Of a stretch of 64,000 nt of DNA, positions 34,151 to 46,929 are shown piece after piece. A program made the position numbers and the translations under genes. The DNA is taken from NCBI GenBank assembly GCA_039720395.1, contig CM077823.1, positions 11,426,107 to 11,490,106 of the forward strand. The letters are read 5' to 3'. The notes under the pieces were generated by a model. It was not told the DNA's origin and did no database searches. It worked only from the letters and a program-made list of their open reading frames with translations. Position 1 is the stretch's first letter; the number at the start of each line of letters is the position of its first letter. The DNA comes from Liquidambar formosana. Taxonomy: Eukaryota; Streptophyta; Magnoliopsida; Saxifragales; Altingiaceae.

Positions 34151-37009
34151 CTTAATTTTCATGCATTTGGAACCAGACGACCTTTTATTATTCTTGAAAG
34201 AGAAAATAACAAAATTGTTATCATAAAATATCTTTAAAGGTCTCACAATAGAATCCACTACCTGAAATCAAGAAATAAAATTCTTGAGCCAAATAGCCTA
34301 TGTTGTGGTCTCATAACATGCTGTAAATTCTGCTTACATGGTTGAAAATGCTACAGTAGTTTACTTCACGCTCTTCCAAGAAATTACATCTCCAACAAAC
34401 AAGAAGATATGCCCTAATGTGGATTTCAAATCATCCGGACATCCACCAAAATCTTAATCTGCATAACCTACCACCTCAAGATTCTCACCCTTGCTGTAGG
34501 TAAGCATAAAACCTTGGTTCTTTGCAAATATTGCATAACTTTCTTTATAGCTTACTAATGTAGTTCATTAGGATTAGCTTGAAACCTATAAAGTACGTTA
34601 GTAGCAAAAGCTATATCTGGGCAAGTACAGACTTGAGCATCTCCAAATATTGAATCATAAGGTTTATCATTCATAAGTTCTTTCTCCATATCAATCTTTG
34701 AGCACTTATCTTTAGTAAGTTTATTTCCTTTAATATTAATTGGGTACCTCATTAAGAAAACAATTTAACATATTAAACTTCTTAAACATACGGTCAATAT
34801 ACGCCTTTTGAGATAATCCAACAACACCACAATGTATATCAATCACTATGAATCTTAATTCCAAGAACATACAATACTCCCCCAAGATCTTTCATCTTGA
34901 AATGTTTGGATTGAAGAGATTAGCTGCTCAAAGTAAACTAATACCACTACTAGCCAATAGAATATCATCAATATAAAGAATGATAAAAATGAATTTACTC
35001 CCACTGACCCTAAGGTATATATACTGATCAATAATATTTTCAACAAAATCATATGACCTCACTATCTCATACCACTGTCTTGATGCTTGTTTCAGACCAT
35101 AAATAGATCATTTCAATTTACATACCAATGCTCCTAATATGAGGATCACCATTTGTGAAAGTGGTTTAACATCCATTTGATGCAACTTTAAATCAAAATG
35201 TGCTATAAGTGCCATAATGATCCTAAAATCTATAACCTTTAGGCCTTTCAGGAAAATCAATGAAATAACAACTAATGGTTCTAGGATTGAACTTCTTTTC
35301 TTGTGTATTGTAAATCCTAGTTTAACCCTACATCCCCAAACACGAAGGCAATTCAAACTAGGTTTCCTACCAGTCTACCAGTCCAAAATATTTTAAGTAC
35401 AGATTTACTAGGAACCATATTAAAGATGTAAACAGTCATTTTAAGAACTTTTCCCCATAATGACTCAGCCAAGAATAAATTGTAAATTATACTTCTTACC
35501 ATGTCCTTAAGGTATGGTTGCACCCTTTAGCAACACAATTCTGTTTTGGTGTTCCAGGCATAGTATAACTATGAAACAGTACACATTTTTGGAGAAATAA
35601 TGCAAAAAGACTTGGGTTACAACCAAAATCTCCCTATTTACTATAGTATTCACCACCACGATCAAACCTCGTAACCTTAATATTTTTTTCCAATTACTTC
35701 TCAATTTTAGCATTGAAAACTTTAAAGACATCAAAGGCATTAAACTTATCTTGAATTTAAAAGACATAACCATAACGAGAAAAGTCATCAATGAAAGTGA
35801 TGAAGTAATGATGACCATTTAAGATTGAAGTTGGAAAATGACCACAAATATCTACAGAGTTAATTTTAAGAGCTTATGAATATGAGTGGAACCTTTCTTC
35901 CTAGATTTTGTGAATTTTCCTTTTATACAATCAATACTAACACCAAAATCTCCAAAATCTAATTGATTAAGAATACCTTCTTTTATTAGTCTTTTAATCA
36001 TTTTCCTCAAAATGTGACCTAATTGATTATCCCAAAACATAGAATCAATGTATAGCTCATCAATCAACCATTTCCAACCTCACAAGAATTATTAAACACA
36101 CTAAACCATTTTCATTAAATGTGAAGGAAAATCCAGATTTGACAAGTTTAGAAACAGAAACTAAATCAAATGAAAAAAAACAGACCCTCACTGAATTCTA
36201 AAGTCTCCTATGACCTTGACTTCAACCTTCATGTCATTCCCTACGAACACATTCACCTCATCCTTGGTTGGTACCTCCTTGATAATGAACCCCTTTATTC
36301 CTCTTCTCAAGCTAAGCTTTAAACTTATGACATTCCATTCTTATGCACCCAAACTTCTTGTAGTGATAACACTAAATCTTTTTTTTATCAACTTATAGGC
36401 CTTGAGGTGCATTAGGATTAGGAATAGGCTTCCTATTATTTCTATTATTCCCACTGGTTTCCTATGTGGGTTAGAACGCCTATTTCTTTGTCTCCGATGT
36501 ACAAGATTAGCATTCTCACCTTTCTCACGGTGAAGTTTTTCCTCTTATTGCATGCAAACATGAATGAGTTCGTCTAGGCTCTACTTCTCCTTTTGGGCAT
36601 TGTAGGTCACCTTGAGTTGGTTATATTATGAAAGAAGAGAATTGAGTCCCAAGTGAGCAAGGAAGGAATCTAACATTTTCAATCTAGAAGCCAGGTCAAC
36701 CATCTGCAAGATATACTCACGCACATTCTCATAACCATCATATCTAAGATCAGTCAAAGTGCTCATTAGGTTTCCTATTTCAGTCTTATCAAATTCTAGA
36801 AACTTCTGTTCCATTGCATTTAGGAATTGTTTAACAGTTTTGCAATTAGGATTTCCACCACAAATGGTGTCGGACATAGATCTCTTTATAATTAAAAGAC
36901 ACATATGATTATCCTTTTCCCATTTTTCATATTTCAATTTCACATCCACATAATTACCATATGTGGGCTTCGGAGGTGCATCCTCTCTAAAGGCTAAGTC
37001 AAGATCCAT
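34151..37009 (-). pseudogene. pol: Ty1/copia gag-pol pseudogene
   Basis: Gag at 36626-37009 (WEKDNHMCLLIIKRSMSD and EFDKTEIGNLMSTLTDLRYDG, the UBN2-type copia gag). The zinc knuckle region (about 36330-36480) is eroded. The protease-side end VEVKVIGDFRIQ is near 36180-36240. Integrase around 35600-35860 shows FITFIDDFSRYGYVF and FDRGGEYYSK. RT is around 34560-35100, with YIDD at 34964-34975 and CTCPDIAFATNVLYRFQANP at about 34560-34640. RNase H (RPLKIFYDNNF, FKNNKRSSGSKCMKIK) ends at the solo LTR. Many stops and frameshifts throughout; dead copy. Confidence 0.85.
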
Positions 37010-38684
37010 AAGTTCCAGAACAATTTTTAAATCTTGCTGCTATTTCTTAAAATTGGTTCCGTTCAAAGTCACAATGGAGGATAGTTAGCTGGTAACAACT
37101 GAAGTGTTCAAAACTGAAGGTCATAAATAAAATGCTATGTTAAACAAATTGTACTGAATTATTAAAGGCATAACTTTATGCTCTAATTTCTTTATGAGCT
37201 CTTATGGGGGTATAAGTCACTCTATTGTAACCTCTCCTTTGGGTGGAGATCACAATAGGCACAGTCCGCCCAACTGTATCACACTGCTAACCAATAAGAA
37301 ATATACGAATTTTCAAAAGATTCATTACCTTTGGGTAGAAGAACCTTTATTAATCTATACATTTTTATTAATTACAATGTGCCATCATTTGGATTTAAAC
37401 ATGCAACAATTTCCTTTGGGTCAACTATCACTTGTTAGAACCCAAATAATACAGCTGCAATCCAAAAATACTGTAGACCAAGAAAACCTTATGATCTTCA
37501 TGAATGGACCGCTTTGGCGGCTACCCACCCAATTAACCAATAGGATCCCCTTAGTACGGGATTGCCATATAGTCCATTAACAAGTTCCAATATAAATCAT
37601 GTGGATATTTAAATCATGGGACATAATTATTATTACACGTGTGTATGGATACTTGAATAACATATGACCATGATAATGTAAGAAAATAACATACGACCTC
37701 ATATTGAAAAACTCAATAAAAAGAGCAATTAAAAAACCATATATGAAAAATCTCAAGTTTCATGCTAATTCGCCCTTTTTTTTTTTTTTTTTGGTTAATA
37801 AGGAGTCAATTCGGGTCTAAGAAAAATTCAAATCATTGAGCCAATATAATGGATTGATATTATCGTGTGGGTTATGATGACCTGGACCCAAACATGCTTG
37901 CTACATAGTTGCATGAATTCCAAACACAGGTGAGGTAAATGCAATTCACTAGATGGAGTCATCTACTTCCTCCCAACAATTATTATTGTGCATATATGGT
38001 TTTGGTCCAAATTTTTATATCCATCTAAGTATCAATCCAACATAATACATAAGGGTGGAAACCATAAGGAAGCTAATTCCCTTTTAGAAACTGAACTTAA
38101 TATTTGATATAAAGGCCATCTTGAAGTATATTTCATAAAGACAATTGAAACTTTACCAATTAGTTGTGGCTCATGTGACTATATAGATTCAACCCTATTG
38201 CTTAAGCCAAAGAGAGAATCTAGTGTCTATAACTCAAACATAAAATATGAGTTCTTTAGAAACTATATTTCAATAAGTGGGACAAGTACAGTAAAATTAC
38301 CAATATAGTGGCTGAGGTTGAAAATTTTAGTATTTTATATAAAATAACATTCTAAAAATTAAATTAATGATGCAAACAAAATTTCTTAACAAATTCTTAA
38401 TTGTAAAGTGTGTAGTTCTACGCTTTTCAAGGCCAATGAAAGAATATATGGCATCCAACTTCTTATTCCATAACTCCATAACAAATGTATTGAATAAAAC
38501 ATACATGGTTGGAAATATAATCATATAAGAATCAAAGCTCGTATAGGATTTAGGCAAGATAGAAATTGAATGGCATCTAATTCAGTTTACAAAATTTCGG
38601 TTCTTCACGGTTTGATATTCTATGCAATTAAAATTATAAATATTAAACTACATAATTGCAGCCTATGAACTTAAAGCAAATTGG

Positions 38685-38697
38685 CTCTGATACCAAC
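38685..38697 (-). promoter_or_regulatory. Ty1/copia primer binding site
   Basis: The minus strand reads TGGTATCAGAGCC next to the LTR end, complementary to the 3' end of initiator tRNA-Met. Confidence 0.85.
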
Positions 38698-39313
38698 TGT
38701 TAGAATTTAATAGATCGATAAATTTGCCAAGTTCATAAGCATGCATAAAAATTAAAACAATTCTTGCGTACCTGAAGACTCCATTGATGCTGCAATTCAG
38801 AACTTTGAACCACCAATCCAGTAGTACATCAATGGTCTTCCACCCTCTCCCATAAACACTCTCTGTCTTTCAATGGGGCAAGACTATACTGAATAGAACT
38901 AATAGGTATATGTGAGGGTGGGGACCAATGCCCTATTTATAGAAGGATGGAATAGGATAAGCTTCCCATCATGACTTATCCAACAAGAAAGCTATTTCTT
39001 GTTTACCAAAAAAGCTATTTCTTGTTTACCAAGAAATCTTTTTCTTATCCATCAAGAAATCCTTATCTTGTCCATTAAGAAAGTCGATTTCTTATCCACC
39101 AAGAAAGGCATCTACACGTTCCTATCCATATCTCAATACACGTGAACACATGTGACTAAAGTGTACCATAACCTATATGACCTTTATTAATCACAATCTT
39201 TATTGGGAATCCAGTACATCATGTTATCAATTTCTCATCAATCCGGGTTTTATAAAATATTAATTTTAATTTAATCAATGGCAGCCCACATGAATTTAAA
39301 TAAAATTCTTACA
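38698..39313 (-). repeat. 5' LTR of the Ty1/copia element (616 bp)
   Basis: Plus strand starts TGTTAGAATTTAA and ends AAATTCTTACA, so the ends are near-inverted. The PBS is directly adjacent on the left. It contains a short repeated string AAGCTATTTCTTGTTTACC and relatives at 38990-39060. Confidence 0.8.
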
Positions 39314-40062
39314 GGGTATCCTCGACAATAGAGACAGGTGGTGTGAATGCTGCCTAAATCAGGTTCTTATTATTATTATTATTATTATTATAGTAATTTG
39401 TATATGCTACGCTATTGGGCCATCTCATTTAGTCGTATTTGAACATTTTATAGTTCAATGTTTCCCACATTAAGTTTCTCCACATAATTCTAGAGCTACT
39501 TTTTTTCTTTTCTTGAACTCTTGATACTATTAATCTAAAAATATAATAATCTCACATGTCATAATTCAAATTTCAAAATGCCGTTGCCATGGAAGTATAT
39601 GTATATGTTTCAATTGACAGTTAAATATATATTGGTTTCCTACTTTTATTTATTTGTTATTTTTGGCAGGTAATAGACAAGAGAGTGCAGAGTTGAAAAA
39701 TCTAGATGTGACATCTTGTATTTGGTTCCTTTTGTAGTTGGAATTAAAAATTCTAGATGCAACACATTGGAATTAATATAATATGTTATAATTTGTTGAT
39801 TTTTTGGAACATGTTGTATGGAATACCTGTGATATGGAGGAGATTTTGGTGCAAAATTAAAATAAAAGAAATGTTACTCCATTTGTTATTTGGTCCATGC
39901 ATGAGGAGATTTTATTATTTTGGAACAGGTGGTTCTTGAAGACATTTTGTTATTATGGAACACCTATCAGAAGTTAAATTGCAAAGGCTGTTTGATCAGA
40001 CCTTACAGGGTTCTATAATATTCTATTATTTAACAGGAACCTATGCGGCTGTTCAACTGTCC
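39314..40062. other. Intergenic DNA with ATT microsatellite
   Basis: (ATT)n at 39368-39391. The rest is AT-rich with no recognisable gene. Confidence 0.45.
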
Positions 40063-40070
40063 TATATATT

Positions 40071-40323
40071 GGGACTCGGATTTGGTGCAATTTTGCACTT
40101 TAACTGCACTGTGCAGTAGCCGACAAATGAGCGACACATTGTTAAGGAAAGGTAAGAACGGATGGGATTTGTTGCATTAGCAGCTTACAGCGTTGCGTAG
40201 CTCACGTGGCAAAATCTTTTCTCGAATCCCAGCCGCTCCTATTTTTTCCTTGCAACGTATCGCTCATCCAACGATTACTACACAGTGCAGTTAAAGTGCA
40301 AAACTGCACCAAATCCAAATCCC
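40071..40323. mobile_element. TIR MITE, 253 bp, with target duplication TATATATT
   Basis: Terminal inverted repeats of about 47 bp (GGGAYTYGGATTTGGTGCA...CACTGTG) are flanked by TATATATT at 40063-40070 and 40324-40331. An 8-bp duplication suggests hAT; if the shared C is counted it is 9 bp and would fit Mutator. Non-coding. Confidence 0.85.
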
Positions 40324-40331
40324 TATATATT

Positions 40332-40516
40332 GACGGCTATTGTATCAGCTAGCAATAGGCAGCAATCCCAGCTATAAAGTTCTTTGCCAGCAAAGGTTTT
40401 GCCAACTGAGGTTTAGACGCCTGATATTATAACAGCCGGCAAAACTTTTAAGGGCTGAAACTCATCTTTTAGCGGCTGTTTAGCCCGCCGGCAATTCCCA
40501 GATTTCTTGTAGTTTA
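40332..40516 (-). mobile_element. Possible CACTA-type terminal region
   Basis: The minus strand from 40516 reads ACTACAAGAAATCTGGGAATTGCCGGCGGGC, like the CACTACAAGAAA end of En/Spm elements, with subterminal GCCGGC motifs. Only one end is seen. Confidence 0.4.
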
Positions 40517-40557
40517 GGAAGTCAACTAATATGGCATGGAATAGCAAGAAACTCTTA

Positions 40558-41213
40558 TTATGAAGTTCTCATGACAGAGAAACACTCCATTCCTTCAGCA
40601 TCTGCAACTTTAGCCAGCACAAAGAATCTTGGCACCACAAACAAGAAACCAGCCTTTACTTTCGTGTCCAAGCTAGACATGCTTACCGTCGATAGCCATA
40701 ACTTGAATCCGACCGCTTCCTCTCGCAACATAGTCACTTGAACTGCTGAATCTGTAGTGTATATCGGTGGTGAGCACAGAGCATTAGCATCCAGCTTTTC
40801 AAGGTTGGCACTTAGTTCAATTTCCCCAAGAGAAGGAACTTTGGCTGCTGTCAAAGTAGTAAGTATTCCACCACCCTTCACATTGATATCAGGCAGGTGC
40901 ATCATCAATGTTGAAAATCAATTTGTTATTAACTCCCTTGCATGGCTGTGGCATGTTTTTTCCTTTTTCTAGCTTAACAATCAAAATGCCGATTTGGCTT
41001 TTCGCGAGCTTAGTTGCTCATCCATATTATAAGTTCTTCTGATGATTTCTGTTGAAAACCCTGCTGAAATACCTTGGCCAGCAGTTAAGAAGAAGTAGGT
41101 GAATTCGCCGGGGACGTGAGCATTGGAGGTTTCACCGAGGAATACGATAGCCAATTCCGAATCTCCATCATTATACCACCATGAGACTACTCCATGCACT
41201 CAGCATTTGTATG
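40558..41213 (-). pseudogene. Cupin (11S globulin/glutelin type-D1-like) pseudogene: exon 2 part onward
   Basis: Matches the two-cupin-domain family of Arabidopsis At1g07750/At2g28680 (glutelin type-D1-like), probably soluble seed-storage-like proteins whose role is not settled. From 41199 down: HGVVSWWYNDGDSELAIVFLGET and GISAGFSTEIIRRTYNMDEQ (end of first cupin), then NMPQPCKGVNNKLIFN. The second cupin follows, with PSLGEIELSANLEKLDANALCSPP and KVKAGFLFVVPRFFVLAKVADAEGMECFSV. Lesions: frameshifts near 41000 and 40895, and a frame excursion at about 40680-40745 where another frame restores family-like sequence. The C-terminal region expected after FSV is missing, probably through the adjacent CACTA-like sequence. 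Confidence 0.85.
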
Positions 41214-41546
41214 TAGGTGCAGAGCCAGGATTTATCTCCAAGGGGGGACACTGTGCTATGATTTTATGAAGTGGGAGCTGAGAACTAAAAGCCCTAGAAA
41301 GCAATTTTTTTAAAAGCATTACTTTTTAGTTATCATTTTCAATTTAATACCAAAAAAAGGATTTTTTTTGTCAACTTATTACAAATTGACCGTAAATATA
41401 CTTTAAAATGACTACTATCTTCTTCTTTTTGGCATTATATTGAAAAATAGTTATCAAATGGTAATATCTCTCCCAAAAAAAAAAGAAAAATTTGGTTGGG
41501 GTAGGGGGGCACGTGCCCCCCAAGGCCCCCCCTAGCTCCGCCCATG
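41214..41546. mobile_element. hAT-like MITE (333 bp) inside cupin exon 2
   Basis: TIRs TAGGTGCAGAGCCAGG and (reverse complement of the right end) CATGGGCGGAGCTAGG; target duplication TTTGTATG (41206-41213) and CTTGTATG (41547-41554), with one mismatch. A sibling in opposite orientation is at 54602-54951. It splits the exon inside the first cupin domain. Confidence 0.85.
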
Positions 41547-41630
41547 CTTGTATGGTATCTCCTTTCTTTAAGTTCAACACCATATCTTCTAATGTGATAG
41601 GAAATATCATTCCAACTCTTCCATCACTAC
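41547..41630 (-). pseudogene. Cupin pseudogene: start of exon 2
   Basis: Follows a splice acceptor (TTCTGTGCAG on the minus strand, AG at 41631-41632) and reads SDGRVGMIFPITLEDMVL then KKGDTI, matching the family string before GVVTWW. It joins in phase with exon 1 at 47295 to give LQGSDGRVG. The hAT-like MITE interrupts it at 41546. Confidence 0.8.
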
Positions 41631-42199
41631 CTGCACAGAATTAAAGACTATGTGAAATGAGTATATGTTAATCCTAACCGAAGCCCAACCTAAAGAAAAA
41701 ACGCCCGGCCCTGAGCCCAAAAAGTCCCGAGACCAGCCTGAAGCCGGATACTATAGCATAATATGGCATTATGAATATTTTCCATTTTTTCAGGAAAGTA
41801 TCTTTTGGTAATCACTGTCCAGATTAATACCAATAAAATGATATTTTTTTGTTATCTTACTACAAATAGATAATCAACTTAATACAAAGTGACCATTAAT
41901 GTCCTCTTTTTTTAGTATTATGATCGAAAATGGTCACCAAAAGGTAAATTTTCACACCTTTTCTTTTGTTATAATACTAACAGCAAGTTACTGTAGCTTA
42001 GACCCAAAGCCTGAAGCCTGAAAAAGCCCAAGCCCGTGGGTTGGGCCTAGGCTTTCATCTTTTCCTTCATAGTCCGACTCAGCCCGACGCGATGAATAGT
42101 ACAAGCCTGAAAGGCTTGACCCCCAAAAAAAGCCCAAGCCCATCCCATCTCGGCCTGATGAAAACACCTACCTAATAGTTTGAAGCTCAACCCAACTAC

Positions 42200-42433
42200 A
42201 AAAAAGGATATGGTGTTGGTTTGAAAAAAGCCAACACTATTCTAGTTTCATCCAAGCCGTCTATAAAATCAGTGGACGATTCAAATCAAAGGACCAAAAA
42301 GGTGCTAAGTTGAGTTGACCTCAGCGCCTTTTTCGTTTTTTGATTTGAATCGTTCATTGATTTTATGGACAGCTTAAATGAAATTAGCTTAGATGTTGGG
42401 TTTTTTTTAAACTAACACCAGACCCTTGTCCCT
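42200..42433. mobile_element. Foldback MITE
   Basis: Near-complete inverted repeat: AAGGATATGGTGTTGGTTT at the left end matches the reverse complement of AAACTAACACCAGACCCTT at the right, and CCGTCTATAAAATCAGTGGACGATTCAAATCAAA pairs with its partner at about 42338-42372. The paralogous site near 56.08 kb lacks it. A relative lies at 48640-48850. Confidence 0.7.
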
Positions 42434-42511
42434 AAAAAAAAATTGCAAGCTCGAAACCCAAAACCCAAATATTACCCATAAGTAATGATGCCTATGTAAT
42501 TATTCCAAAAA

Positions 42512-42913
42512 GGGAACGGCTCTTGTAAACCCCCCATTCTTATCACCCCACCCCCCATCTTTTAGATTTTTAAGGTTTTATGCAAAATATAAAAGGTTTT
42601 TATGAAAATCGGCTACGATGTCTACTAGAAAACATCATTTTGAACAACTTTGTAGAAGAAAGTTTTTCCTAAATCTATCGTTTAAATATACTTTTTAGCC
42701 ATTTATAACATTTATTTCATTTTTTCGCCAAAAAGTCTACCTAAACGATAGATTTTGGAAAAACTTTCTTCTACAAAGTTGTTTAAAATGATGTTTTCTA
42801 GTGGATCAAGCGTCCAATTTTTGTAAAAACGTTTTATATTTTTCATGAAGTCTTAAAAACCAAAAAAAAAAAGGGTGAGGTGATAAAAATAGGGGATTGC
42901 AATAGCCGTTCCC
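42512..42913. mobile_element. Foldback MITE with 9-bp target duplication (Mutator-like), copy A
   Basis: 402 bp; TIR GGGAACGGCT(C/A)TTG; arms of about 170 bp (ATCTATCGTTTA near 42676 pairs with TAAACGATAGAT near 42743). Target duplication TTCCAAAAA at 42503-42511 and 42914-42922. Two diverged relatives lie at about 47771-48200 and 52945-53345. The paralogous locus lacks it. Confidence 0.85.
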
Positions 42914-43987
42914 TTCCAAAAAAACAGGCCTTTGTGCGGGCTTGGGCTTGCATCTAAAATTTTTTTAAAAAAAGATACACCCAGAACTCAACTTGGCCAG
43001 GCTCCATGTCGACCCTTAGTCCTAGCATTAACTAATGTGAAGTGTGAATTGACCTTAACCGTTCAAGGTATTAATATAGCCAAAAGTCTTGATATCCTTT
43101 TTGATGAAAAGGAGAAAAGAAAAATTAAAATAGCCTTTTTTCCCTAGCAACTGCCGAGTTGTTGATTAATTTTTTCAGATGAGATTTAAGTATTCTCTCT
43201 CCACTAGTTCATGCATAGATACAGTGAAGTAATTTGAATAAATAGAGATTTGTAGAAGATTAATTGTGTCAACTATTTTTTATTATTATTAAATTTTGGT
43301 AGAATTGAGATAAAATACTAATGACTAACTAAATATTTCTCCTCCTAAAGTAAATTTTTAGCTTTCCCACATAACTAAGAACATGATGTAAGAGTATATG
43401 GTTTTAAGGGTGGATATATTGGCTCTAGTATTCAAAACCTATTGTTGAGCAAACAAGAAAAAAAAAAGAAGTAAATTTAATAAATTTTTTTTTCTTCTTA
43501 AATTTCAATTTGCATAGATATACTAGTGAACTTGATCTAAACTTCACTAATTCTAGCACGCCCATTTTACCCTCTCTAACCTTAATATTCAGTCTATGAC
43601 ATGACATATTGCAATAAACAAACATTTCATTATCATTTCAGACTTATTTTATTGGCCCTTCTATTCACCTTGCAATATAAAATACTTGCATATGTAACGA
43701 AGGGGCACACCTAGAAAATTAGTTTTGGAGGGTCAAAACATTAACCCACTAAAGAAGGGGTTATGTCCTTATAGTACAAGGGGTGTAATTTATCTTAAAG
43801 AAAAAAAAAAATTAGGGCTAAGAGTTAAAATACAAAAAGGGTTGACTTTTGACCTTTGAAAAGGATGAAATTTACGAAAGGATTAATTATTATTTTTGGT
43901 AGTAAAATAAATTTTTGGGAGGTTCAAATTGGCAATTATTAAAAAAATTAGAACCAAAAGTAAAAAAATAAAAGGGGTTTTCACTAT

Positions 43988-44277
43988 TTAGTTTTCCCTC
44001 CGTTCCCAAATTATTTGCCTTATTTCCTTTTTGGGATATTTCAAAATTTTTGTCACATTCTAAAAGTAAATGATTCTTTTTATTTAATTTCCTAAATTAC
44101 CCTTAAAAAAGTATTATCTCTTTTTCCTAACGTTTTATACACTTGAGGGCAAAATTAGAATATCAAAACATATATAATGATGTGAAGGCATTTAATAGGG
44201 TTTCATTAAAAAATAAAAATTAAAAAAAAAAAACGTATTTTTTAAAGAGTGACAGGCAATTGGGAACTGATGAAGTA
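43988..44277. mobile_element. Stowaway-like MITE
   Basis: Left end CCCTCCGTTCCCAAATTATTTGCC; the right end reverse complement TACTTCATCAGTTCCCAATTGCCTGTC is its inverted partner. CTCCCTCCGTNCC is the hallmark of Tc1/mariner Stowaway MITEs; a TA flanks the right end. Confidence 0.7.
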
Positions 44278-45117
44278 TTATAAAAGGATTAAATTTACAA
44301 ACTAATTAAATTTTTAGGATGGTCAAATTTGTAAGAGTAGGTGATACATAGGACCACTATTAGGGGACGAAACAGTGGAACGACTAACATCCTTGAAGTT
44401 GATTAGTCAGTTCAAAAACCACCTAAATAAGTAATGCCAAAAATACCCACCACACAAATTAGAACCAACCGAAAATCATGGCCAAATCAAAAAACAAGAT
44501 TTCCTCACCGATTTTGAGTTTGCAAAATCAAATCACTTAATCCAAACCACGAAAAAAGAAAAGAAAAGTTACAAGAAAATTCAACATAAAAATAAAAAGA
44601 TAAATATCAAGATAAAATCATTAAATTAAAACATACGTTCATGCAACCAGAGCACATAATAATAATCTTAATATTATAACTTTAACTTTTTAAATCAAGC
44701 ACTTTGATCACAATTCGACACAACGAGATTTTTCACACAAAAAAACTAGAAACTCAAGGTAATTATCAAAAGAACCGAGATAATTATCTGAAAGACTGAT
44801 ATAATTATCTTATAAAGTCGAGATAATTATCATGATTTGTGAAAGAAAAAACTTCGAATTTAAAAAAGAAATGTAGAAGAAAAAAATTATCTTGATCCAG
44901 TTTGATACAACCAGTAGTAAAAAAAAAAAATAATAATAATAAAAAATAAATAAAAATAAATACTAGACCCAAAACTCAAATTAGATCTAACCAGCAGCGA
45001 AAATGGTTAGAGATGTTGTTGCAGTATGCTCAAACAGAGAGGATAAAGAGGCATGATGCAAATCAGCGTGATCCAACTTCACCGTTGATGGTAGTGGGTT
45101 GTAAGTGTTGATCTTAG

Positions 45118-45751
45118 TTAGGGACAGAACTAGGATTTCATTTGAAGGGGGCCAAAGCATGAACAATTTTTTTTATTTATTATTTATTATTTTTACTTTT
45201 CAAGTATGAGAAATATATTAAGACAAACCTAGAATCTATTCAGTGTTAACAAAATATAAACCAAGGAAAAGACAAATTTTTTTCTTAAACTATAAGATCA
45301 GAGCTGGTGAGGCACAGAACATCACAATTCACAGATGGCTATTGGCAGTCAGGAATCCTAAAGTTATGAGATCGAGAGAAGGTGAACATAATGTTGTATT
45401 GAGAGGAAGTGATTTTGGTGTTGAGAAAAAGGGATTGCCCTATTTCATTTAATTAGGTTGTATACAACCCAATTTACTTGGCCAATTGGACTAATTACCT
45501 TAAAAAATCAGATACACATACATGAAAAGACCATGTTAGACTTGTGCCACTTGGCTTTGCTAATATTGATATATAATTACTTACCAAGTGTACATGTTAA
45601 TTTCTATGTAAACTAATCTTGGATTCCTAATACATTGAGATGCACCATACTTACCATGTGTGCATAAGTATTCTATGCATATTACTAAGGCAAATTCAAA
45701 AAGGCTAGTGGTGGCCATGGCCCCCTTAGGCCTCAACGTAGGTCCGTCTTT
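45118..45751. mobile_element. hAT-like non-autonomous element, 634 bp, copy 1
   Basis: Flanked by the 8-bp duplication GATCTTAG (45110-45117 and 45752-45759). TIRs TTAGGGACAGAACTAGG and AAAGACGGACCTA. A longer copy in opposite orientation is at 51286-52010. No transposase; the short plus-strand frame at 45243-45452 is not recognised. Confidence 0.85.
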
Positions 45752-46194
45752 GATCTTAGGTAAGGAGACAAATACCGTGACGGTGGTTGACCTGATGTAA
45801 CATTGCTTACTGGAGATGGGGGTCGTCAAGAGACAAAATCCTACCCATTGAAGGTTTTGGTAGTGTGTTGAGGGATTTTTATGGTAACAGAGAGAGAAAT
45901 CTAGATGGGGGTGGGGCATTTTCTCTATTTTGTGGGTAGAGGGGTTTTTCATAGATAGAGAAAAGAAAAATCTAGATATGAGGGAGAGAAATCTAGATGG
46001 GCTAAGTTGTTTACAGTGATTTGTGGGTTTTATCTTGATCCAATGTGAAGCTACCCCTAGGGTTAATTTGTCCAAATGCAAAAGCACTTTGTCGACCATG
46101 GCTAGGGAATATTAGGGTTGCCCTTATCTCTTTATCGTGTCGCTAGAGGTGTCGACGATGGGGTTTGTAGACCTTTACTCCTTGTTAGCTTTAG

Positions 46195-46480
46195 GTATCA
46201 ATGACGGGTTTGACCCTTCTTCTTGTTAGCTTTAACTAAATTGAGAGAGAAGACACAAACAAAGAGAGAAGGAAAGAGAGAGAGACACACAGAGACACAG
46301 AGACACACAGAGAGAGATGACGTTAAGGATGGAAAGATAGAGAGAAAGAGGCAGAAGCGTATTTGATATGCAACCCTGCTGATCAAGGCATGTCTCACTT
46401 TTTTATTGTTTTTATTAAGTGTGTCAGCTTCTTTTTGCAGGGATAAGGGGTGTTTTTGTCAAAATGAATGTTGCACCCCT
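46195..46480. other. Intron DNA with GA/CA microsatellite
   Basis: Imperfect (GAGA)/(GACACACA) repeat at 46240-46345. No other feature. Confidence 0.55.
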
Positions 46481-46633
46481 AGTCAGCACACGGTTTGGTC
46501 CTGACAATTCGTCCCCTTTATCATTTTCCAATTTGTAATTATAAAAAAATCTGTACAAAAAAAAATGTAAAAATTTTTAAAAGGAGGTTGTTTCGATTCA
46601 TCTCCACCCCCATCTTACCCCGAACTTCACATC

Positions 46634-46929
46634 TAGGGATGTACGCCGGTTTGAAGCGGTTTGAGGACAAAATATCAACCAACCCATTAACGGTGGGTTG
46701 CAAAATTTTCAACCCGGCCGCCGCCAAATCGTATGTGCTAAAACTGGTGAGTTGGTTGATTTTTTATTAGCGGTTTGACAACATTTAACCCACCAACCAA
46801 ACCAAACCACCAATTTTATTGCTCAATCTACCCAAACCTGCCGCCTAACCTCTCAAACCGCCTGGGTTGGTGTGGTATGGAGCGGATTGGTTTGGTTTGG
46901 CAAATTGGATGGTTTTTTGCACATCCCTA
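46634..46929. mobile_element. hAT-like MITE, 296 bp, TIR TAGGGATGT
   Basis: Starts TAGGGATGT and ends ACATCCCTA; flanks TTCACATC (46626-46633) and GTCACATC (46930-46937) match at 7 of 8. The inside is rich in GGTTTG and CAAACC palindromic motifs. Confidence 0.8.

Larger units (their letters stand above)
31930..38697 (-). mobile_element. Degenerate Ty1/copia retrotransposon, internal region
   Basis: Minus-oriented copia order is seen: 5' LTR (38698-39313), PBS, leader, gag (36626-37009), protease/GAG-pre-integrase region, integrase, RT with YIDD, RNase H and the pol C-terminus at 32172. No 3' LTR is recognisable on the left. A solo LTR interrupts RNase H at 32342-34150. The leader (37010-38684) is non-coding, with short frames only. 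Confidence 0.85.
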
